A model generated the notes under the pieces. That model was not told the DNA's origin and did no database searches. It saw nothing but the letters and a program-made list of their open reading frames with translations. The position numbers and the translations under genes are program-made. This document shows positions 45,701-52,704 of a DNA stretch of 59,865 nt, piece by piece (within the stretch, counting starts at the first letter, position 1; the number at the start of each line of letters is the position of its first letter). The stretch lies in contig JAGAVH010000074.1 in assembly GCA_017942025.1 (NCBI GenBank), positions 1 through 59,865 of the forward strand. The letters are read 5' to 3'. This DNA is from Ruminiclostridium sp. Lineage in GTDB: Bacteria; Bacillota; Clostridia; Oscillospirales; Ruminococcaceae.

Positions 45701-46476
45701 TCAAAGCCAAAGCCTCTTATCATTGCATCGTGCTGTGTTGCCACACAGGTGGATATATCACCACCGAGCATAATAAGGCACTTGTGATTTTCATTCTGCA
45801 GTACGCCTTGTCTGAGAGAATATCTCCCTGCAATATCCGACGCAGATGAATTTGCGGGGCGTTCTATCTTTCTTTCAGACACACTCTTCATCTCTTCATC
45901 TGTGGCTCTGAGCTGAATTTCGACATAGTCGCCCGCATTACTTATCTTTTCTGTATGGTTTATTATCTTGAAGCTACGCACCCTGAAGCGCACCTTACCT
46001 GTAATACCCGAAATATCCACCTTACAGTCAGTCGCACCGCTGTACTGTAAAAATTCGTATTTATCACTGCAATCCTTATCAATATAGATTTTATAACCGT
46101 CCACATCAGAATCGTCTATCCAGCAAAGTATCACAGAATTTCCTCCGCCCATACTTGCAACAAGATTGCGTGGAGTTTTCATCGGACAAAGAGATACTAT
46201 CTGTGATTCGGCAAAATAGTTATCAGGGCCGTCCGCTATTCTGAAGGCTTTAACCTTATAGTCCACAACAACGCCGTTCTGACAGTTTCTGAAAACCGCC
46301 TTCGTCTTATCGGTGTTAAGCTGACCAATAAAACGATTTTTCCCGTGTTCTGATGAAAACACGCGGTATCCGTCAGCATGAGGGACATTATCCCAGGTCA
46401 GCGATACCGTATTTTCAGCCGTACCTGTTTCTATAGGAAACCTAGGCTGACCTTCGCAAAGCTGTTTATAGTTCAT
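42787..46476 (-). CDS. Giant FN3 / CapA-like / DUF6270-like protein
   Basis: 1229 residues, no signal peptide or membrane helix seen. Two FN3-like domains (about 15-95 and 102-190; repeated DGYRVF, DGYKIY) precede a CapA-like metallophosphoesterase fold (about 232-480: LIMLGGDIST, IIVYCNWKERH, GADFVVGCG, VAYSIGTV). CapA-family metal ligands in the HWGxE and GxHPH motifs appear replaced (CNWKER, GCGLGT), so it may be non-catalytic. The rest holds at least two DUF6270-like repeats (GSALISELF near 548, GGTNLKDIL near 985), each followed by a D-x-x-x-x-D-F-type strand and a YF/YS loop. It follows a six-hairpin-like protein gene by 27 bases; function unknown. Confidence 0.65.
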   Translation of the reverse strand: MNYKQLCEGQPRFPIETGTAENTVSLTWDNVPHADGYRVFSSEHGKNRFIGQLNTDKTKAVFRNCQNGVVVDYKVKAFRIADGPDNYFAESQIVSLCPMKTPRNLVASMGGGNSVILCWIDDSDVDGYKIYIDKDCSDKYEFLQYSGATDCKVDISGITGKVRFRVRSFKIINHTEKISNAGDYVEIQLRATDEEMKSVSERKIERPANSSASDIAGRYSLRQGVLQNENHKCLIMLGGDISTCVATQHDAMIRGFGFDYTMSSLGEVFRSSDYSVAALDTDVNDNKDYTYENENVNNCPSAILDTLCRAGLDSLCLSGKLARKAPKALSSYPVSVFSSGAAEFCGERFRVVNINNIRVGFLSTTLDYDISSAIGTVKSQGAEFIIVYCNWKERHTPVVKVAWRRYAAKLAGYGADFVVGCGLGTLCEYDVITAKDGRNVSVAYSIGTVTPGKAVTRFENIGALLCLRLARDGKTGKVRNDFTGYIPYAMTRGTSMRHALVLSEANRATFGNSDYVGYINRIKAALGNKISYARYQKPQQDISFALNGSALISELFKENEEAVTDRSHLFISQLALSGEKIEVEEDMYRDSVTPLYWNLTKNFTEYLEENKKDALILDFYYTVTTPHYELDGVIYSGGRAFRQSRFFEENSSRLKLMDIKESDVWMPLLDKYIEAVTSVYDKRRIILVKVTDPKLYYRNGRFIKTDDTALDSKLLFDMESYFIRKVNPVVVDVSGYYPGYVNKNGTCYAVNRDSRFAQNISEAAINIAKDDYLAQSYSMQKNNRLWLSMVAERFDAIKKSDCESFFFGTNVTADIIISKLSSDFIGAHFDDLQNMKKNAPLNLSELVTTYDFGENKTLRRVCCAIYSLLKGKPENKEVEEIIRLDLYAKELLAQVLSSYFDKQGIIPGCTLDTRNLEFYLKCAQLIISGQNKSAVSVLVSEYYKKNRPVTVDMLGGTNLKDILAGCSVAASGTSVADCSVLTAFCKPVEVDYSYVDSHSLLYKELAKKRFEKLSKPSDWILVDFNEIIRPIYFYDDTYFVQTPRCEATRIFKTFLSQSEQLLPYEKGVFTDDYVRECVRKLAELLKEKYGNNIILSTITLNENYLDNSDIVCPFEDSSADEKNRLIKLSEQEFIKLTDCYVINYSDKFISQQSGVKNRAFTATYEMDFYTHSARAVDSIVEGKTDRKIYDNVDVLSYIERAHRILSANPDIPYALQKQLFGDMTPLVIK

Positions 46477-46503
46477 ATCAAAAAATCTCCCTTGCCTACG
46501 GCT

Positions 46504-48282
46504 TTATATATTGTTAAGTATCCAGTTAACAAAGGACGCTCTTTCTTCGTCTGCGGATGTAACTGTCGGCTTTACAACGGGCTTGTTGAGTATCTCGTCA
46601 TAGTTTTTCTGAAGCTCGTCAAAATGCTTGTAGAAGTGGTAATAGCCGCCTATATAGTGCTGCACGTCATCTATTCTTATACGATAGCTGTCATGTCGCA
46701 CACAGAAGGTCTCGGCAACACTCAGCGGATTCTTCATATACATTGCAAATTCGGGATACAGATAGCCATTAAGCATATAGTGAGCTCTTCTGTAGATAGT
46801 TCTTATGAAAGCCTCTTTGTTGAATTTCTGCATATATGACGCTCTGAGGTTATTGCTTACCACTCTGTCATACAGCTCATATGCCGCCATAAGAAGCTCT
46901 AAGAAGGTATGGAAGGTTGTATCCTGATTGAATATTCTTGTCAGATTTTCGTTCGCATTACGCAATCCGAAGTTAAGGTATTTTTCCTGAGGGTCGTACA
47001 TTGTGACCTCGTTTACGGAATAAGCTATCCAGTGATCGCAGAATCGTGTGTAGTCATTTTCGATAAAGTAATCCAGAGCTTTTTTTGCACCATTAAGGAA
47101 TCTTTCATCGCCTGTTACGCTATAAGCACGAGCAAGAGCAAAGGTTGCCTCACCGTCGTAATAAACGATTCTGTCCCTTTCTTTACGTTTATAATCAGGA
47201 TAGCTCAGAACGTGATAATAGCTTCCGTCCGCTTCCTGACAGTCAAGTATGGAATTTGCTATCTTTCTGATAAGCTCTTTGTATTTATCGTTTTTGAATA
47301 CACTCATGTATGTGGAAAGAGTAATTATAACGACAGCATTACCGCCGAGCTTTACCTCGTCGGATTTTCTTTCGATGAGGTATGCGTGATCATCATCGGG
47401 GATTTCCACACTATCAAGCATATAGCCTATAGCGCTTTCAATCTTGGGAACGAGCGATTCATCATGCGTAGTGTCATACTGCATTATGACACTCCATATT
47501 GTACCCGCATGGCGGAGTATGTTATAGGTGACAAAATGAAAATCGGTAACCGGATTAACGCCATAATCAAATCTGCCGTTTTCAGCAATAGCGTTTGCAA
47601 GATAAACGGAGGATTTTCTGATAACTCTGCCGATATCCTCCTTAGCAAGCTCACCTATTACTCTTCTGCCATAATTTTCTTCATCCGGGTACAGCTTGCA
47701 GGTGCTCATATCATCATCACAGATATAGCCTACTGTTGTAAATTCTATAACATTATCGGGAATAAGAACAAATTTATCGTTTCCGTTTTCTTTGAAATGT
47801 TCTCTTATTTTAGCTGCATTGAGCTGCCAGGATTTATAATCAAGCAGACCGCCACAGTTGAGCTGGGCTTCAAGGAGCGCAGTATCAAAATTCACATCAA
47901 AGCTGACGCCCTTTTTGAAGAAGAATTCTCTCGAATCCCTCACACCTGCTAAAAAGTTTTTATAGGATACTATTTTGCTGTAATTAACAAAGTCGGCTTT
48001 AAGCCACAATACGTCCGTTCCGCTTTCCGTAACAAAGCTTTTGGCTTTGTCACACGCCTTTTCGAAGGCGTCAAATATATCATATTCCGCCGCAGAGAAA
48101 ACTTTCGCACGGAAGGTACCATCTGTCACCGATATGAAGCAGACCACCTTAGAAAACAGAGTACCCGCCATATAATCGGTCACAGAAGCCAGAATATACG
48201 GGTCGCCTTTGATGAATTTCTTCAGCGCCGCCTTTTTTTTGCTGAAGCTGTCCGGACAGCGATTGGTTTTAGTCTTAGCCAA
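46504..48282 (-). CDS. Six-hairpin (alpha/alpha) glycosidase-like protein
   Basis: 592 residues, no signal peptide. An N-terminal alpha/beta region (about 1-165: KKKAALKKFIKGDPYILASV, VLWLKADFVNYSK) is followed by a helical toroid-like region (about 210-560) with repeated hairpins: ADGSYYHVLSY, then YYDGEATFALARAYSVTGDE, FCDHWIAYSVNEV and YIGGYYHFYKHF. The pattern resembles (alpha/alpha)6 barrels of glycan-acting enzymes, but no catalytic pair can be named. It is the first gene of a two-gene operon with the CapA-like giant, which suggests that both act on one surface or cytoplasmic glycan or polymer. Confidence 0.6.
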   Translation of the reverse strand: MAKTKTNRCPDSFSKKKAALKKFIKGDPYILASVTDYMAGTLFSKVVCFISVTDGTFRAKVFSAAEYDIFDAFEKACDKAKSFVTESGTDVLWLKADFVNYSKIVSYKNFLAGVRDSREFFFKKGVSFDVNFDTALLEAQLNCGGLLDYKSWQLNAAKIREHFKENGNDKFVLIPDNVIEFTTVGYICDDDMSTCKLYPDEENYGRRVIGELAKEDIGRVIRKSSVYLANAIAENGRFDYGVNPVTDFHFVTYNILRHAGTIWSVIMQYDTTHDESLVPKIESAIGYMLDSVEIPDDDHAYLIERKSDEVKLGGNAVVIITLSTYMSVFKNDKYKELIRKIANSILDCQEADGSYYHVLSYPDYKRKERDRIVYYDGEATFALARAYSVTGDERFLNGAKKALDYFIENDYTRFCDHWIAYSVNEVTMYDPQEKYLNFGLRNANENLTRIFNQDTTFHTFLELLMAAYELYDRVVSNNLRASYMQKFNKEAFIRTIYRRAHYMLNGYLYPEFAMYMKNPLSVAETFCVRHDSYRIRIDDVQHYIGGYYHFYKHFDELQKNYDEILNKPVVKPTVTSADEERASFVNWILNNI

Positions 48283-48306
48283 GCAAATCAGCCCCCTATT
48301 TATCGG

Positions 48307-48320
48307 ATATCCTTTCGGAT
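48307..48320 (-). promoter_or_regulatory. Leader hairpin with GAAA tetraloop
   Basis: On the minus strand TATCC-GAAA-GGATA forms a short GNRA-type hairpin in the 5' UTR of the gene at 48282. Confidence 0.35.
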
Positions 48321-48347
48321 AATATAATCTATATAGTATATGCTTTA

Positions 48348-48376
48348 ATTATATCAGATTTTTCAAAAAATGTCAA
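48348..48376 (-). promoter_or_regulatory. Promoter of the CapA-like operon
   Basis: Consensus TTGACA (48376-48371), 17 bases, TATAAT (48353-48348) on the minus strand. Its -35 lies 20 bases from the divergent nadA -35. Confidence 0.8.
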
Positions 48377-48396
48377 CGAAACAACGAAGATACAGC

Positions 48397-48425
48397 TTGA
48401 AAAAATTATAATAAAGTGATATACT
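48397..48425 (+). promoter_or_regulatory. Promoter of nadA
   Basis: TTGAAA (48397-48402), 17 bases, TATACT (48420-48425). Confidence 0.7.
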
Positions 48426-48468
48426 GTAATATAGTAAAAATCGATTTAAGGAAGGACAAGCAAAAGCT

Positions 48469-49380
48469 ATGATTAAAAATATACAGGAAGAAATATTAAG
48501 GCTGAAAAAAGAAAAGAATTGCTGTATTTTAGCTCACAGCTACGTGGCAAAGGAAATAACGGAAATTGCGGACTTTGTTGGTGACAGCTTTCAGTTATCC
48601 GCTGCTGCAGAAAAAGTAGACAATAATATGATACTCTTCTGCGGAGTACATTTCATGGCAGAAACAGCAAAGCTGCTTTCACCTGATAAGAAAGTAGTTC
48701 TCGCCGCTCCTCAGGCGGGTTGTCCTATGGCGGAGCAATTCACACCCGAGGAAGTGGAAGCGTTCAGAAAAGAACATCCGGACTATGCGGTAGTTTCTTA
48801 TATAAATACAACAGCGGCTCTCAAATGTGTCACAGATGTATGCGTTACCTCTGCATCAGCTCTAAACGTAGTCGGAAATATGGAAGAGCAGAACATTCTC
48901 TTTATCCCTGATATAAATCTTGGCAGCTACGTAAAGGAAAACTTCCCCGAAAAGAACATCGTGTTGTGGAACGGTGGCTGTCCCATTCACGGAAAAATGA
49001 AGGCTGAGGATGCAATAAAAGCCAAAAAGCTTCACCCGGACGCTCTTTTGCTCGTTCATCCCGAATGTCCTCCCGAGGTATGCAAGGAAGCTGATTACAT
49101 AGGCTCTACAGGCGGAATTATGAAATATGTAGACGAACACGAACATAAAGAATATATAATCGGCACAGAAATAAGCATTGCAGAATTACTTTCCTACAAG
49201 TACCCCGACAGATGCTTCTACCCTATGCACAAGGGACTCATCTGTGCTGATATGAAGGAAACCACTCTGATGGACGTGTATAAGGCATTACTCGGTACCG
49301 GTGGTCTTGAAATCGAAATGAGCAAGGAATATGTTGAAAAAGCATCAGGCTGTATCAGAAGGATGCTGGAGCTTAACTAA
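48469..49380 (+). CDS. nadA: Quinolinate synthase
   Basis: 303 residues. It condenses iminoaspartate with dihydroxyacetone phosphate to quinolinate using a [4Fe-4S] cluster. Conserved segments are ILAHSYVAKEITEIADFVGD, FCGVHFMAETAKLLSP, ECPPEVCKEADYIGSTGGI and KASGCIRRML; likely cluster cysteines lie near residues 84 (AGCPMAEQF), 200 (HPECPPEVC) and 294 (ASGC). Usual partners nadB and nadC are not adjacent. GGAAGG lies about 13 bases upstream of the ATG, a long spacing. It is divergent from the CapA-like operon. Confidence 0.94.
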   Translation: MIKNIQEEILRLKKEKNCCILAHSYVAKEITEIADFVGDSFQLSAAAEKVDNNMILFCGVHFMAETAKLLSPDKKVVLAAPQAGCPMAEQFTPEEVEAFRKEHPDYAVVSYINTTAALKCVTDVCVTSASALNVVGNMEEQNILFIPDINLGSYVKENFPEKNIVLWNGGCPIHGKMKAEDAIKAKKLHPDALLLVHPECPPEVCKEADYIGSTGGIMKYVDEHEHKEYIIGTEISIAELLSYKYPDRCFYPMHKGLICADMKETTLMDVYKALLGTGGLEIEMSKEYVEKASGCIRRMLELN

Positions 49381-49388
49381 AGTCATAA

Positions 49389-49440
49389 AAAACCTTCCCT
49401 CTTCATACATTTAAAGAAATGTGTTTAAAGGGAAGGTTTT
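49389..49440 (+). terminator. Terminator hairpin that covers the next ribosome site
   Basis: Stem AAAACCTTCCCT / AGGGAAGGTTTT (49389-49400/49429-49440) with an inner ACATTT/AAATGT hairpin. The 3' arm contains GGGAAGG (49430-49436), the ribosome site for the ATG at 49444, so the same hairpin can end nadA transcripts and block translation of the next gene. Confidence 0.7.
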
Positions 49441-49443
49441 ATT

Positions 49444-49707
49444 ATGCTGGAATTTCTGAAAAGAAAAAATAAGAATCAAATACCCGACAAGAAGCTTGAT
49501 GACTATATCACACGTATGCAGTACATACAAGGCAGGCTTGAAAAGGTAAGGCAATTATTCAACAACGAGACAGACCCCGAAAAGACTGAGGCTTTTATAT
49601 ACGAAGAAAAAGCTCTTATGATAAGACTTGACCATCTGATAAAGTCCGCAAAGGAGGATGGAATATCCGTAGACATCTTTTACAGCAAAAGCGACTCAGA
49701 CCTCTGA
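49444..49707 (+). CDS. Small DUF2508/YaaL-like protein
   Basis: 87 residues, charged and helical. The segment DPEKTEAFIYEEKALMIRL, followed by DHLIKSAKEDGIS, resembles the DUF2508 (YaaL) family of Firmicutes, whose function is unknown. No membrane helix or signal. The ribosome site lies in the 3' arm of a hairpin (49389-49440), so expression may be low or conditional. Its last 12 bases overlap the opposite-strand glycosylase gene. Confidence 0.6.
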   Translation: MLEFLKRKNKNQIPDKKLDDYITRMQYIQGRLEKVRQLFNNETDPEKTEAFIYEEKALMIRLDHLIKSAKEDGISVDIFYSKSDSDL

Positions 49708-50178
49708 TATAAGTCTTTTCCACTCGGCTGTAAGCTTTTCAAGCGACCAGGCGGCATTGGCGGGACTGGTAGATGGCAGTTTTACCGCAGAAATCCCGGT
49801 ATCATCAAGGCAAAGCTTGTTATACAGGCTGTATGAGAGATTTCCGTTTGCAAATACTCTTGTTACCTTGCTTGCGTTCAATATCCATGTCAGGTCGTTG
49901 GGTACAGCGTCTTTTACCGAGCTGTCGGATGAACCGGTTATATTACAGGAATGTATCACATCCCACAAAGCGATATTATTGGAAAGCAGAAACTGTTTTT
50001 TCTCATCAACCGACTGTGGGCATTCGCATCCGAAAACAGCAGATATGACCTTCCAGAAACGATTCTGCGGATGACCGTAGAAAAACTGAGCTTCTCTTGA
50101 TTTTACCGATGGGAATGAACCTAAAATAAGTATTCTGCTGTTTTTATCAAATACAGGCGGTATATTATGGTATGTCAT
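49696..50178 (-). CDS. DNA-deoxyinosine/uracil glycosylase (mug/TDG-like)
   Basis: 160 residues. The N-terminal motif LILGSFPSVKSREAQFFYGH (about 17-36) followed by PQNRFWKVISAVFG is typical of the DNA-deoxyinosine glycosylase branch of the uracil-DNA glycosylase superfamily. KLPSTSPANAAWSLEKLTAE at the C-terminus is the second active-site block. It removes deaminated bases for base excision repair. AGAGGTG precedes the ATG. Its 3' end overlaps the DUF2508-like gene tail to tail. Confidence 0.85.
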   Translation of the reverse strand: MTYHNIPPVFDKNSRILILGSFPSVKSREAQFFYGHPQNRFWKVISAVFGCECPQSVDEKKQFLLSNNIALWDVIHSCNITGSSDSSVKDAVPNDLTWILNASKVTRVFANGNLSYSLYNKLCLDDTGISAVKLPSTSPANAAWSLEKLTAEWKRLISEV

Positions 50179-50209
50179 TTCTGCACCTCTTTTCTGTCTC
50201 TATTTTACC

Positions 50210-50400
50210 ACAAAACAAGCTCAGAATCAAGAAAAATCTGTTTAAAACAGCAAATCAGAAAATAGAGCAAATAAGAGAAAATAACAGAGAAAACAAGAGA
50301 ATACGGTATATATTTAAATCCGGCTGAATTTTCTGAAATCTCAGACGAGAAAACGAGAGAAACAGAGAAAATTAAAGAGATTTGCAGAGAAATATTGCTA
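50210..50400 (+). other. A/G-rich intergenic tract with repeated GAGAAA
   Basis: The 320-base gap (50179-50498) has no gene. Its middle part is strongly purine-biased, with AGAGAAA/GAGAAAA-type words repeated about ten times (for example near 50271, 50287, 50352 and 50383). It lies just upstream of the rplM promoter. Function unknown. Confidence 0.5.
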
Positions 50401-50426
50401 TATTTAAAAAAAACTAAAAAAACCTA

Positions 50427-50455
50427 TTGACAAGTAACATTCCTTCGTGTATAAT
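50427..50455 (+). promoter_or_regulatory. Promoter of rplM-rpsI
   Basis: Consensus TTGACA (50427-50432), 17 bases, TATAAT (50450-50455). No L13 leader motif was recognised in the short 5' UTR. Confidence 0.85.
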
Positions 50456-50498
50456 ATGTAACGTTGCAAAAAAACATAAAATTCAGGAGGAAAAAAGA

Positions 50499-50927
50499 AT
50501 GTCAACTTATATGCCCAAAGCAGAAACTGTTGAACGTAAGTGGTATATTTTAGACGCAGCAGGCAAACCTTTAGGTCGTGTTGCTGCAAAGGCTGCTCAC
50601 ATTCTCAGAGGCAAGCACAAGCCCACATTCGCACCCCACTGCGACTGCGGCGATCACGTAATCGTAATCAACTGCGAGAAGGCAGTTCTCACAGGTAACA
50701 AGCTCGAAGACAAATACTACAGATGGCACACAGGCTGGATTGGCGGACTCAAGGAAGTTCAGTACAGCAAGTTAATGGCTGAAAAGCCCGAAAAGGCTAT
50801 GCAGCTTGCAATCGAGGGTATGCTTCCCCACAACTCAATCGGCCGTAAGGCTGCAACAAGAATGCGTCTTTACAGAGGTGCAGAACACAAGAATGCAGCA
50901 CAGAAGCCCGAAGAATACAAATATTAA
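50499..50927 (+). CDS. rplM: 50S ribosomal protein L13
   Basis: 142 residues, normal length. WYILDAAGKPLGRVAAKAAH and FAPHCDCGDHVIVINCEKAV are typical, with the C-terminal MLPHNSIGRKAATRMRLYRG. ATG 50499 has AGGAGG nine bases upstream; an in-frame extension to 50427 overlaps the promoter and was rejected. First gene of the rplM-rpsI operon. Confidence 0.97.
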   Translation: MSTYMPKAETVERKWYILDAAGKPLGRVAAKAAHILRGKHKPTFAPHCDCGDHVIVINCEKAVLTGNKLEDKYYRWHTGWIGGLKEVQYSKLMAEKPEKAMQLAIEGMLPHNSIGRKAATRMRLYRGAEHKNAAQKPEEYKY

Positions 50928-50939
50928 GGAGGGATAACA

Positions 50940-51338
50940 ATGTACGAATCAAAGCCTTATTACTACGGCACAGGTAGAAGAAAGCACTCTGTTGCAAGAG
51001 TACGTGTTTATCCTGGTAGCGGTACAATCACAATCAACGGTCGTGACATTGAAGATTACTTCGGTCTCGATACATTAAAGCTCATCGCTCGTCAGCCTCT
51101 CGCCCTCACAGGCACAACAGAGAAGTTTGACATCATCTGCACAGTAGCAGGTGGCGGTGTTACAGGCCAGGCTGGTGCTATCCGCCACGGTCTCTCAAGA
51201 GCATTACTTCAGTACAGCGACGAACTCCGTCCCGTACTCAAGAAGGCAGGCTTCTTAACTCGTGACCCCAGAATGAAGGAAAGAAAGAAGTACGGCTTAA
51301 AGGCTGCACGTCGCGCTCCTCAGTTCTCAAAGAGATAA
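50940..51338 (+). CDS. rpsI: 30S ribosomal protein S9
   Basis: 132 residues ending in the conserved [17 protein letters not shown] tail that reaches the P site of the ribosome. [19 protein letters not shown] opens the protein. It follows rplM by 12 bases with GGAGGG. Its 3' end is the apparent integration site of the mobile element that begins next; the coding sequence is intact. Confidence 0.97.
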   Translation: MYESKPYYYGTGRRKHSVARVRVYPGSGTITINGRDIEDYFGLDTLKLIARQPLALTGTTEKFDIICTVAGGGVTGQAGAIRHGLSRALLQYSDELRPVLKKAGFLTRDPRMKERKKYGLKAARRAPQFSKR

Positions 51339-51378
51339 TTTCAGCCCTTACAAACCTCGTATTTATGCGGTTTGGGGC
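51339..51378. other. Probable attachment junction beside rpsI
   Basis: Directly after the rpsI stop, GCCC...GGGC (51344-51347/51375-51378) encloses CAAACC/GGTTTG (51351-51356/51369-51374). A hairpin at this position next to the integrase gene is expected for a crossover region or the original rpsI terminator. The crossover bases cannot be set without the other junction. Confidence 0.4.
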
Positions 51379-51393
51379 ATACAGATTACCTTT

Positions 51394-51415
51394 TTGGTCT
51401 TTAATTGGTCTTTAT
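51394..51415. repeat. Two 11-bp direct repeats, possible integrase arm sites
   Basis: TTGGTCTTTAA and TTGGTCTTTAT lie head to tail (51394-51404, 51405-51415). Direct repeats near an element end are typical binding sites for the N-terminal arm-binding domain of Tn916/lambda-type integrases. Confidence 0.5.
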
Positions 51416-51430
51416 TAAAGAGTTATGTAA

Positions 51431-51464
51431 ATCCTCTCCGAGTACCATTCGGGGAGGATTTTTG
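51431..51464. terminator. Terminator between rpsI and int
   Basis: Stem AATCCTCTCCGA / TCGGGGAGGATT with a small mismatch and a T-run on the plus strand, before the int stop at 51466. It probably serves both directions. Confidence 0.75.
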
Positions 51465-51465
51465 T

Positions 51466-52602
51466 TTACGCTAATTTCAGCGAAACAAGGTCTGCAACCT
51501 TTGCTTTGGTGCTTTTGAGAACATCAGCATAGATGTTTGCTGTTACTCCGATGTCGCAATGTCCTAAATGGTCGGATACTACTTTCAGGTCAACTCCGCT
51601 GTTCAGCAGGAGCGTAGCATTGCAATGTCTGAGGCTGTGCAAGGTAAGAAAATCGAACTCCGTTCCCCTGAGAAAGCGTTTCAGCGATGTTCCGAGAGAA
51701 CTTCTGTCACGATAATTTCCGTTTGCAGAGGTAAATACCATTTCAGGATGAGAGAAATCATCACCGAGAGCCTCGATAAGCTGTTCCTGATATTTCTTCT
51801 GCTCTCTGAAAATATCTGCAAGAGCCTGACTCATTCCGATTGTACGGATACTACTTTCGGTTTTGGGAGTTGTAAGCCAGTGCTTTCCAGCTACATCAGC
51901 GAGATTATGCTCTATGGAGATTGTCATTTCCTCAAAGTTGATGTCATTCCACGAAAGAGCAAGGCACTCACCACATCGCATTCCGGTATAAAGCAACACC
52001 TTAATAATACGCTTTATATCAGGGTCGCACTTCTTCTCCTCAATCAACTTCATAAATCGACTGGTCTGTTCTTCATCAAGGACAGGCTTTTTCTTTTTGC
52101 TGCGATTTTTCGGAAGAATAACGTTCCTACACGGAGTATCCCGGATAAATCCCTGCTCAACTCCTCTGTGGAAGATACTCTGGAGCACAACATAAATCTT
52201 ACGCACTGTTTCAGGCTGGAGCTTCAGGGATTGCACAAACTGAGTAAGTCTCGGCGTGTTTATATCCTTTACCCTCACATTACCAAGAACAGGCTTGATG
52301 TGGTTGTTGTAAGCACTCTTATAATTGTAGACTGTTCCTTCTTTCAACTCTACAGGAGCATAATTTTCAAAGTACCAGTCTGCAAGCTCCGAAAAACGCA
52401 TATTTTCATTGAGCTGTGTGTAGCCTTTGCAGTGGCGTTCAAACTCGAAAGCATATTCTTCGGCAAGCTTCTGAGCCTTTTTCGGTGTAGTACCTTTCGG
52501 CGGTACAAAGGTTGTTGATTTTACGATTTGCTTTTTGTTTTCATCATAACCGAGGGACACCTTAATTCTGAAGGCATCGCCTCTTTTTGTAATAGTAGCC
52601 AT
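51466..52602 (-). CDS. int: Tyrosine recombinase/integrase
   Basis: 378 residues. An N-terminal arm-type DNA-binding domain (about 1-60) and a SAM-like core-binding domain (about 65-165) precede the catalytic domain. Catalytic residues visible are Arg in YTGMRCGECLALSW (about 207), His and Arg in HSLRHCNATLLL (about 322-325), His in DHLGHCDIG (about 345) and Tyr in ANIYADVLKS (about 357). It integrates and excises the element by site-specific recombination. Its position 127 bases from the rpsI stop is typical for the chromosomal junction. Confidence 0.93.
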   Translation of the reverse strand: MATITKRGDAFRIKVSLGYDENKKQIVKSTTFVPPKGTTPKKAQKLAEEYAFEFERHCKGYTQLNENMRFSELADWYFENYAPVELKEGTVYNYKSAYNNHIKPVLGNVRVKDINTPRLTQFVQSLKLQPETVRKIYVVLQSIFHRGVEQGFIRDTPCRNVILPKNRSKKKKPVLDEEQTSRFMKLIEEKKCDPDIKRIIKVLLYTGMRCGECLALSWNDINFEEMTISIEHNLADVAGKHWLTTPKTESSIRTIGMSQALADIFREQKKYQEQLIEALGDDFSHPEMVFTSANGNYRDRSSLGTSLKRFLRGTEFDFLTLHSLRHCNATLLLNSGVDLKVVSDHLGHCDIGVTANIYADVLKSTKAKVADLVSLKLA

Positions 52603-52655
52603 ACGATTAAATTCCTCCTTAAAATCTAACCATTATGACACATTTCTGCACTTAC

Positions 52656-52685
52656 ATTATACACTTTAAAGTGTGAAACTGTCAA
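52656..52685 (-). promoter_or_regulatory. int: int promoter with palindromic operator
   Basis: Minus strand TTGACA (52685-52680), 18-base spacer, TATAAT (52661-52656). A perfect 14-bp palindrome ACACTTTAAAGTGT (52661-52674) fills most of the spacer, a good site for a dimeric repressor that would block int transcription. Confidence 0.65.
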
Positions 52686-52704
52686 TAGTCTGTGTGATTG
52701 TACA

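Noticed and set aside
46909-47952. A long open frame on the plus strand opposite the six-hairpin protein gene
   Set aside because: No ribosome site, no recognisable domain, Cys/Ile/Val-rich shadow composition, and full overlap with a well-supported minus-strand gene.
51568-52518. A 316-residue plus-strand frame opposite the integrase
   Set aside because: It is antisense to conserved catalytic motifs of the integrase and has no family match or ribosome site.
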